From: Sulfurovum sp.
GTDB lineage: Bacteria > Campylobacterota > Campylobacteria > Campylobacterales > Sulfurovaceae
Direction of reading: 5' to 3'
Length of the DNA: 10,955 nt
Assembly (NCBI GenBank): GCA_024637255.1
Contig: JAGXFO010000001.1
Span: forward strand, 1 to 10,955
The stretch's first letter is position 1. Every line of letters starts with the position of its first letter. Position numbers and translations under genes: made by a program. Under the pieces are notes generated by a model, which saw nothing but the letters and a program-made list of their open reading frames with translations, did not search any database and was not told the origin of the DNA. Positions 5,249 through 10,955 of the stretch are shown here, in pieces.

Positions 5249-7260
5249 GGGTAGATAACTATTATTGGCTCAATGATAGAGAAAATACGGAGGTCATAGA
5301 CTACCTTCATGCGGAAAATGCCTACACTAAAAAGAAACTGGAATCTACAGAAACACTACAAAAAGAACTCTATGACGAGATAGTAGCCAAGATAGTAAAA
5401 GATGATACTTCAGTACCTTATGAGAGTAATGGGTATTGGTATTATGCGCGTTATGAGGAGTGTAAAGATTATCCTATTTATTGTCGTAAAAAAGGGAGTT
5501 TGGCTGCGGATGAAGTCATCATCTTAGATGTCAATGTTTTGGCTGTTGGCTATGCGTATTATGCTGTGGGTGGTTTGAGCATTAGTCCTGACAATAAAAT
5601 GCTCTGTTATGGTGTGGACAATGTTTCTCGTCGTATTTATACTTTGTATTTTAAAAACCTAGAGACGGGCGAGGTACTTGAAGAGTGCATAGAAAACACA
5701 ACAGGCGAAGCCACTTGGGCTAATGACAACAAGACCCTTTTCTTTACACAAATGGAAGCAGATACACTCAGAGACTATAAGATCTTTAGGTATGAGATGG
5801 GCTCTTGTGAAGAAGTAGAAGTCTACCATGAAGCGGACGATACTTTTGGGGTGCATGTTTCAAAGTCAAAGTCTAAAAAGTTCATCTTCATAGAGTCTTA
5901 CTCAACACTCTCCACAGAAATACAAACTTTGTTAGCAGATGACCCACAGGGAGCATTTGAAGTGTTTGCTGCGCGTGAGCGTGACTTGGAATATACGGTT
6001 GAGCATCACGAAGACAAGTTTGTCATAGCGACTAACTTCAAAGCGAAAAACTTTAGACTGATGCATTGCGACTTAGAGCATACAAGTAAAGAGAATTGGA
6101 AAGAGATTATAGGCCATAGAGAAGATGTGTTGCTCGAAGGCTTTGAACTCTTTAATGACTTTTTAGTGTTAGAAGAGAAGCGAAATGGCTTAACAGAAAT
6201 CAGAATCATGAACACGAAAACAGAGGTGTCATACTATCTGGATTTTGGTGAGGAAGTGTATGATACCTATATCTCCATGAACCTTGATTTTGACACCAAC
6301 GAGCTTTGTTATGGGTACAACTCTTTAACCACACCAAACTCGACCATACAGTTTAACATGCAGACTAAAGAAAAGACTGTTTTAAAGCAGACAGAGATTT
6401 TAGGTGATTTTAACAAAGAAGACTACGAGAGTAAACGCGCATGGGTGACAGCTAAAGACGGAAAGTTAATCCCCCTTTCTTTGGTGTATAAAAAAGGCTT
6501 AGTCTTAGATGGAACTAACCCTGCGCTACAATACGCTTATGGCTCTTACGGCTACTCTATGGATGCTTCATTTTCCATATCAAGACTCTCATTGCTTGAC
6601 CGTGGTTTTGTCTTCGCCATCGCGCATATACGAGGTGGTGAGGAACTTGGTCGCGCATGGTATGAAGATGGTAAGTTGTTAACTAAGATGAATACCTTTA
6701 CAGACTTCATCGCGTGTTCTGAGTACCTCATAGAAGAGGGGTATACTTCAAAAGAAAAACTTTTTGCCCAAGGTGGAAGTGCAGGAGGGTTGCTCATGGG
6801 TGGCATAGTAAACATGAAGCCAGAACTCTACAAAGGCGTAGTAGCACAAGTGCCTTTTGTAGATGTTGTCACCACGATGCTAGACGATAGCATTCCTTTG
6901 ACCACAGGTGAGTACGATGAATGGGGAAATCCCAACGAAAAAGTGTTTTATGACTACATGTTAGCGTACTCTCCTTATGACAATGTAGCCAAAATTGCGT
7001 ACCCAAACATGTTGGTTACGACAGGGCTACACGACTCACAGGTACAGTACTGGGAACCAGCAAAGTGGGTAGCGAAATTACGTGACTACAAAACAGACGA
7101 CAACATGCTCTTACTTCATACCAACATGGACACAGGACATGGTGGTGCTTCTGGGAGATTTGAAGCATTTAAAGAGGTGGCGATGGTGTACGCATTTTTG
7201 TTGAAGTTGGGCGTGGCAGAAGTGGCAGAACTGGAAAGTGTGGATAATACTGATGTATAA
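5191..7260 (+). CDS. ptrB: Oligopeptidase B (S9A serine peptidase)
   Basis: Oligopeptidase B is a cytoplasmic serine peptidase of the prolyl oligopeptidase family that cleaves short peptides after Lys and Arg. The 689-residue length matches E. coli PtrB (about 686). The N-terminal part (roughly 70-400) is the beta-propeller that restricts access to small peptides, and the C-terminal part (about 410-689) is the alpha/beta hydrolase. The catalytic triad is visible as S530 in GGSAGG, D615 in LHDSQVQYWEP and H650 in DTGHGGASGR, two residues below the E. coli numbers. E574 and D576 in GEYDEWGNP sit where the acidic pair that reads the basic substrate side chain lies in E. coli. There is no signal peptide. 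The ATG is supported by the duplicated promoter block. The gene is intact despite the islet inserted upstream, and the next gene overlaps its stop. Confidence 0.95.
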   Translation: MNYPKATKNPKILTKHDHERVDNYYWLNDRENTEVIDYLHAENAYTKKKLESTETLQKELYDEIVAKIVKDDTSVPYESNGYWYYARYEECKDYPIYCRKKGSLAADEVIILDVNVLAVGYAYYAVGGLSISPDNKMLCYGVDNVSRRIYTLYFKNLETGEVLEECIENTTGEATWANDNKTLFFTQMEADTLRDYKIFRYEMGSCEEVEVYHEADDTFGVHVSKSKSKKFIFIESYSTLSTEIQTLLADDPQGAFEVFAARERDLEYTVEHHEDKFVIATNFKAKNFRLMHCDLEHTSKENWKEIIGHREDVLLEGFELFNDFLVLEEKRNGLTEIRIMNTKTEVSYYLDFGEEVYDTYISMNLDFDTNELCYGYNSLTTPNSTIQFNMQTKEKTVLKQTEILGDFNKEDYESKRAWVTAKDGKLIPLSLVYKKGLVLDGTNPALQYAYGSYGYSMDASFSISRLSLLDRGFVFAIAHIRGGEELGRAWYEDGKLLTKMNTFTDFIACSEYLIEEGYTSKEKLFAQGGSAGGLLMGGIVNMKPELYKGVVAQVPFVDVVTTMLDDSIPLTTGEYDEWGNPNEKVFYDYMLAYSPYDNVAKIAYPNMLVTTGLHDSQVQYWEPAKWVAKLRDYKTDDNMLLLHTNMDTGHGGASGRFEAFKEVAMVYAFLLKLGVAEVAELESVDNTDV

Positions 7261-7501
7261 CCCCATATCATCTGAGTTTTTTGACCAACTCACCGTCGCA
7301 ATGGAAAGAAAAATCCCATCTACTATAGTTTATTATACAAACTTGGAACAAGAAAAAAAGAAAGAGAAACAACAAGTAAAAGCATTAGTAGAAACGATGG
7401 AACTTATCGATGGTTTTGAATTTTTAGTATTAGATACAAAAGAAAAAATTAGATTGTCGTTGGTGGTGACATTTAATGGTAAGAGACATAGAGCGGATTA
7501 A
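7253..7501 (+). CDS. Small Rof-like (Rho-binding antiterminator-like) protein
   Basis: The 82-residue protein starts MYNPIS and ends with an IRLSLVVTFNGK block. A Y-x-P-I start, a central acidic/hydrophobic segment (GFEFLVLDT) and a closing IRL-x-x-(I/V)-x-S/T-x-NGK strand are the pattern of small Sm-like Rof/YaeO-type proteins. E. coli Rof binds the termination factor Rho and inhibits it. The middle (about residues 28-46) is a highly charged KKKEKQQ stretch. The ATG at 7253 overlaps the ptrB stop by 8 bases (ATGTATAA), indicating an operon and coupled translation; a GTG five codons upstream is possible but less natural. The family call is moderate and a role in Rho control here is inference. 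Confidence 0.65.
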   Translation: MYNPISSEFFDQLTVAMERKIPSTIVYYTNLEQEKKKEKQQVKALVETMELIDGFEFLVLDTKEKIRLSLVVTFNGKRHRAD

Positions 7502-7573
7502 TGGATGAGTAATTAATACGAGTATGTTCAGCTGACCCCCTCCCTAGATTACAGAGAAAATCATAAGTATCTC

Positions 7574-7598
7574 GTATAGTTTTAGGAAAAAACTATAC
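7574..7598. terminator. Bidirectional hairpin terminator between convergent genes
   Basis: GTATAGTTTT (7574-7583) pairs perfectly with AAAACTATAC (7589-7598) across a five-base loop, followed on the plus strand by a T-rich tract (TTTTACTTTACTTT). It sits between the plus-strand ptrB operon and the minus-strand Roco gene, whose stop codon is at 7601. It should end the ptrB transcript; its efficiency in the other direction is less clear. Confidence 0.65.
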
Positions 7599-7600
7599 TT

Positions 7601-10546
7601 TTACTTTACTTTAGAATCTAACCATAATAACCAAGCAATAAGAGCCATAAATCCTAAAGATATGATAATATTTAATGGATTTCCAGACTCAAAAGTAAAC
7701 CATGAATTTTTATTAATCAATCCTATTTTTAGAGCCAAAGGAGGAGAAGATGAGAGCATAAACCAACCTAAAGCAACACCAGCCATTTTTAAATACCGAC
7801 GCTTCGGATTTAAAGTATAGACAAAATAACCAACAACTATCCCAAGCAAACTAGACCACAGAGGAGTTAACCAAAATAAAGCCACAATAAAAGTAATAAT
7901 TCCTGATAATATTCCATAAAACCACCATTCTTTATACCAGGACAATTGTTCATCAGAGTTTTTTATAGGTTTTAAAGAATCTTTTGTATGTCCATCTTGC
8001 GACAGAGTTGAGACATCTACATGGTTATGAATATGAATTTCCGAGTATCTTTCATAACCTCCTTGCTTATTAATTTTATCTGGCATTTCTGAAGCTTCAA
8101 AAACCCCTTCCAAAAGTTCTAAAACAGGCACTTCAATAAACTCTATATCACACTCAATAGTTTTCTTTCCACGATTTTGTGCACGCTCAAGTACACTAAA
8201 TTCAAAATATTTTTGATTAGCAGGCCTAGAAGAAGAGCAAAAACTACAGGTACAAGGAATCATTTGCTCAAAATTTATATTTTTGAACCATTTGTCATGA
8301 ATATTGAGAATTTCACTACGAATTTTTCTAAGTAAAAATTTTTGTTTTGTTCTCTCTCCCGAAACTGTAATATCAATAACTTTAAGTCCATCATTATTTT
8401 CTTCTTCTTTTATCTGAGCACGGCAAGAGTCTTCTTCAATAACAATACCTTTTTGCCATACTAAGTCGATATTTTCATGCTTAGCAATTAAATGGTTAAT
8501 TCGGACAATAAGACGTGTTATTATTCCTTCTGGCATATATTTATAGCGAAATCTAAAGCGTAAATTATTTTGATCAGCCCATTCATAAAATGGACGTTTT
8601 TCATTAAGTAGCTGAGCGGCAATAAATGTTCCTTTTTTATTTTCCAATTCATAGCATATTTCAAAATTTTCCTGCTTCATAAGATTCAGGAGATTACCAC
8701 GCTCTGCGATACTATAGTTTTCCCAAATAGCATCTAGTTTTTCCTGAGTGAAGTAACCATCTACCTTTGAAATTTCTGTGTCTGACAATACTGAATAAAC
8801 GGCATCAACTGCCCATTGAGGCTTAAGTATAATAAAATTTATCAGAGATGAATCATTGATAAAATGTAATATACTGCCTAATCTATGTAGATACCCACTT
8901 AAAATCTTTTGACTTGACTCATCAGTAACACCAAAACTACTACATATTTTTGAATACTCAGAGAAATCGATATGATTCTGCGTCTTTGACTTATCTTTGA
9001 GAGCCGTACGAATGTCATCCCATCTAGCAGGACGTTGATCATTAACATGTGGTAGTTCCGTTAACATTTTTTGAACTTTTGTACGTAAATTCTTGTATCT
9101 GGAGTCATTGTAATTTAGGTCAACAGAACAAGTCTCAATTTTTAGTTCAGGATAGCGTTCACTATAGAATTCGGAATCGAATTTATTAATGAACTCTTGA
9201 TTTTTTTCATTTAGCACTACTACAACAGGACTATACCTCTCTTCATTTTCACCAAGCAAATGAATTATTTTAAACCAGTAAGGGAAATTTGATGGTTCAT
9301 CACGGTCATTACTATATACCAATATATAAACAGCATCTGGAGTAAGAAAAAATTGATGTGTCATATACTGAATTTGTTGACCTCCAAAGTCCCATATATT
9401 TGCATTAAACCTACTGCCATTTTTTTTAGGATTATCAAATTGCCAACCTTCATAAACATCAACTCCTAAAGTACTCTCTGATATATCAGTTGGAATATAA
9501 TTTGGATCTATAAGTTTCTTCATTAAAGTACTTTTACCGGCGTTTGGTTCACCAACAATTATCAACTTTGCTTCATTAAAGGTTTTTGAACCTTGTTGTT
9601 TTAGGTCATTAAAATAAGTCAATATTTCATTCGTGCCTTGTTCCATTATAGCTTGAGGAGGATGCACTAAAGGATTATTACCAACATTAATTTGTTTATT
9701 ATTGCGAGAATGATTTTGTTTTACTACTAAACCTTTTTCTATGTGTTTAAGTAGAGGCTCAATATTAACAATACGATTTGAGTAAAGTTCTATATTAGTT
9801 AAATTAGAAAGATTTGATAGAGAAGAAATATCTACAATATTATTATTGCTTAAATCAAGAGTCTTAAGTTTTTTTAAATTCTCAAGCAACACTATTTTTA
9901 CAATTTTATTTCTACTTGCTCTTAGCCATTCCAAATTTGATAGTTTTGATAGTGAAGAAATATCTTCCAAATCATTTTTATAAAGATTTAGAACACTTAA
10001 GTTCAAAAGATTTTGAATGGGATTTAGATTTTCAACATTATTACTTGCAAGTGATAACCACTTTAAACTTGTTAATTTAGATAGTGCGGAGATATCCTTG
10101 ATATTATTAGACGTTAAGTCAAGGTATTCTAACTGAGATAACAATTGTAGAGGAGTTATGTCTTCTATATTATTACTGCTCAAGTCTAGCTTTTTTAATT
10201 TATGTAATTTACTTAATACAGATATATCTGTAATTTCCGAATGACCATTTCTAAAGTCACCTTTGCCTAGATATAGTTCTTCAAGTTTTATTAACTTAGT
10301 AAACTCTTTCGGCAGTTCTTTAATGGAATTAAAATTTAATTCTTCATCTTCATCTTCATCTAATGAATTTATACCCAAAATCTCATCTTCCCAATTAACT
10401 GGAAAGTCTCCAATTACAAGTTTTTTTAAGTGGGTAAGTTCAAAGAGTTCAATTGGCAATTCTGTTAAACCACAGTTACTTAGGACTAATGTATCGGAGT
10501 TGTTATTTTTTGCGCTCTTTATTCTATTTAATGCTATTTTAGACAT
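7601..10546 (-). CDS. LRR-Roc-COR (Roco) GTPase with four C-terminal transmembrane segments
   Basis: Roco proteins couple a Ras-like GTPase (Roc) to a COR dimerisation module. The 981-residue protein has, in order: leucine-rich repeats of 22-residue internalin/SDS22 type (about 18-275, with LxxLDLSSNNIEDI-like units and an acidic insert DEDEDEE near 64-69); a Roc domain with P-loop GEPNAGKS at 332-339 and switch II DFGGQ at 386-390; and COR from about 500 to 800. A cysteine cluster C765-x-C767-x2-C770 with C799 may bind zinc. A linker holds EIHIHNHVD (836-844), followed by hydrophobic helices near 874-893, 895-912, 918-938 and 957-976. The G4 motif, usually NKxD, is degenerate (LNEKN). There is no signal peptide, so the sensor and GTPase parts should be cytoplasmic. 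The ATG at 10546 has GGAT upstream. The biological role is unknown. It is monocistronic by context. Confidence 0.9.
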   Translation of the reverse strand: MSKIALNRIKSAKNNNSDTLVLSNCGLTELPIELFELTHLKKLVIGDFPVNWEDEILGINSLDEDEDEELNFNSIKELPKEFTKLIKLEELYLGKGDFRNGHSEITDISVLSKLHKLKKLDLSSNNIEDITPLQLLSQLEYLDLTSNNIKDISALSKLTSLKWLSLASNNVENLNPIQNLLNLSVLNLYKNDLEDISSLSKLSNLEWLRASRNKIVKIVLLENLKKLKTLDLSNNNIVDISSLSNLSNLTNIELYSNRIVNIEPLLKHIEKGLVVKQNHSRNNKQINVGNNPLVHPPQAIMEQGTNEILTYFNDLKQQGSKTFNEAKLIIVGEPNAGKSTLMKKLIDPNYIPTDISESTLGVDVYEGWQFDNPKKNGSRFNANIWDFGGQQIQYMTHQFFLTPDAVYILVYSNDRDEPSNFPYWFKIIHLLGENEERYSPVVVVLNEKNQEFINKFDSEFYSERYPELKIETCSVDLNYNDSRYKNLRTKVQKMLTELPHVNDQRPARWDDIRTALKDKSKTQNHIDFSEYSKICSSFGVTDESSQKILSGYLHRLGSILHFINDSSLINFIILKPQWAVDAVYSVLSDTEISKVDGYFTQEKLDAIWENYSIAERGNLLNLMKQENFEICYELENKKGTFIAAQLLNEKRPFYEWADQNNLRFRFRYKYMPEGIITRLIVRINHLIAKHENIDLVWQKGIVIEEDSCRAQIKEEENNDGLKVIDITVSGERTKQKFLLRKIRSEILNIHDKWFKNINFEQMIPCTCSFCSSSRPANQKYFEFSVLERAQNRGKKTIECDIEFIEVPVLELLEGVFEASEMPDKINKQGGYERYSEIHIHNHVDVSTLSQDGHTKDSLKPIKNSDEQLSWYKEWWFYGILSGIITFIVALFWLTPLWSSLLGIVVGYFVYTLNPKRRYLKMAGVALGWFMLSSSPPLALKIGLINKNSWFTFESGNPLNIIISLGFMALIAWLLWLDSKVK
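9780..10240 (-). repeat. Tandem LRR-coding repeats with about 66-bp period
   Basis: Within the Roco gene, successive 22-codon units share blocks encoding L-x-L-x-x-N-x-I-x-D-I-S-x-L-S-x-L. The motif 'ATATC...' for DIS and the TTATTA for NNI recur roughly every 66 bases. Such arrays can gain or lose units by slippage, which would alter the sensor surface. Confidence 0.6.
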
Positions 10547-10907
10547 TTATATCCAATATAATTATTTTTAAAAGCATTATATAGTAATTATTAACATATC
10601 AATAGCAAGTCATTATTGTTGTATATTTTAATAGAAAAATTATAGGTTTAGGTTAATATAATCGGATAACCAAACCAATGTGCCAAAACTTAATAAGTGA
10701 GGAAGATTTAGAAAAGATGTTTAATATACAACTCTTCCATTAAGGAATACCCTCTAATTTTTAACCTTTTCCATCATCTTAAGCCAATCCCTATCAAAAT
10801 TACTGAATATATAATCTATAATGCTCCCACAAATTCCAACCAAAAAAGAGAACTTTTTTATTCCAAATGCTAAGATTAGATATGAGAAATATACAGAGGA
10901 TTATGCG
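10547..10907. other. AT-rich spacer upstream of the Roco gene
   Basis: No full gene is seen in these 361 bases. A minus-strand TATAAT at 10576-10581 lies about 30 bases ahead of the Roco start and may be its -10. The only -35 candidate, TTGATA at 10597-10602, has a short 15-base spacer. A 21-codon plus-strand frame (10678-10743) and a minus-strand frame ending at 10754 (FDRDWLKMMEKVKN before the TAG) could be gene remnants but cannot be assigned. The left end of an IS3-type element probably begins near 10822 (TGCTCCCACAAATTCC). Confidence 0.45.
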
Positions 10908-10955
10908 ATGAGCAGAAAGAGAAAAACATATGGTGCAGACTTCAAAGCAAAATTG
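10908..10955 (+). CDS. IS3-family transposase OrfA, N-terminal fragment cut by the window end
   Basis: Sixteen codons are present, reading MSRKRKTYGADFKAKL. This is the conserved start of IS3-family OrfA proteins, which carry the DNA-binding helix-turn-helix (compare the usual KRKTYSAEFKxK opening). AGAGGA lies 7 bases upstream of the ATG and is a good ribosome site. OrfB and the right end would lie outside the window, so completeness cannot be judged. The name rests on this short opening only. Confidence 0.75.
   Translation, partial: MSRKRKTYGADFKAKL

Noticed and set aside
5659..7293. Minus-strand frames inside ptrB
   Set aside because: All lie opposite a clearly intact oligopeptidase B gene and have serine-rich chance composition.
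10263..10571. 102-codon plus-strand frame opposite the start of the Roco gene
   Set aside because: Its poly-serine run is the complement of the acidic DEDEDEE stretch of the Roco protein; it has no independent support.
10678..10743. 21-codon plus-strand ORF (MCQNLISEEDLEK...)
   Set aside because: It has a coding-like look but is too short, lacks a ribosome site and cannot be linked to any family.
1..10955. CRISPR arrays, tRNA or rRNA genes
   Set aside because: No regularly spaced direct repeats with unique spacers and no tRNA cloverleaf or rRNA signature were seen; the only short-period repeats are LRR-coding and IS-end units.

Overview
The window is AT-rich and reads as accessory DNA of a Campylobacterota-like bacterium (Sulfurovum, Sulfurimonas or Arcobacter type). 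The clues are the low GC, a T-tract/TGCTACAAT promoter without a recognisable -35 ahead of ptrB, and the general look of the proteins. This assignment is inference; no rRNA or other taxonomic marker is present.

Layout. (1) 1-599: decayed remnant of an rsmE-type 16S rRNA methyltransferase gene, with an N-terminal deletion and a frameshift. (2) 600-3255: complete IS21-family element (istA and istB on the minus strand) with TG...CA ends, related terminal repeats and a 5-bp GGAAT target duplication. It landed exactly in the rsmE stop codon. (3) 3348-3889: intact YefM-YoeB type II toxin-antitoxin pair on the minus strand with a near-consensus promoter. (4) 4019-5248: a 92-bp segment carrying the ptrB promoter and first 19 codons occurs twice, 1138 bp apart. 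Between the copies lies a 1.05-kb islet with a chimeric mini-ORF, a 43-bp palindrome, a perfect sigma70 promoter feeding a structured non-coding RNA candidate, and on the opposite strand a small protein resembling BECR-fold (barnase/EndoU/colicin E5/RelE) nucleases. (5) 5191-7501: intact oligopeptidase B gene overlapping a small Rof-like gene. (6) 7601-10546: a 981-residue LRR-Roc-COR GTPase with four C-terminal membrane segments, minus strand. (7) 10547-10955: AT-rich spacer ending in the first 16 codons of an IS3-type OrfA.

How it fits together. The stable genes are probably ptrB plus the Rof-like gene; the rest is accessory. Two elements of addiction or toxin type (YefM-YoeB and the islet nuclease) lie next to each other upstream of ptrB, two insertion sequences bound the region, and the LRR-Roc-COR-TM protein is a large membrane-anchored signalling GTPase of unknown job. 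The most unusual part is the islet at 4111-5156. It looks like a mobile or captured toxin cassette that duplicated the 5' end of ptrB while leaving ptrB expressed. Its structured RNA is transcribed head-on towards the nuclease gene from a promoter bearing repeated TGACA/TGTCA half-sites. A function as RNA antitoxin or regulator is a hypothesis only.
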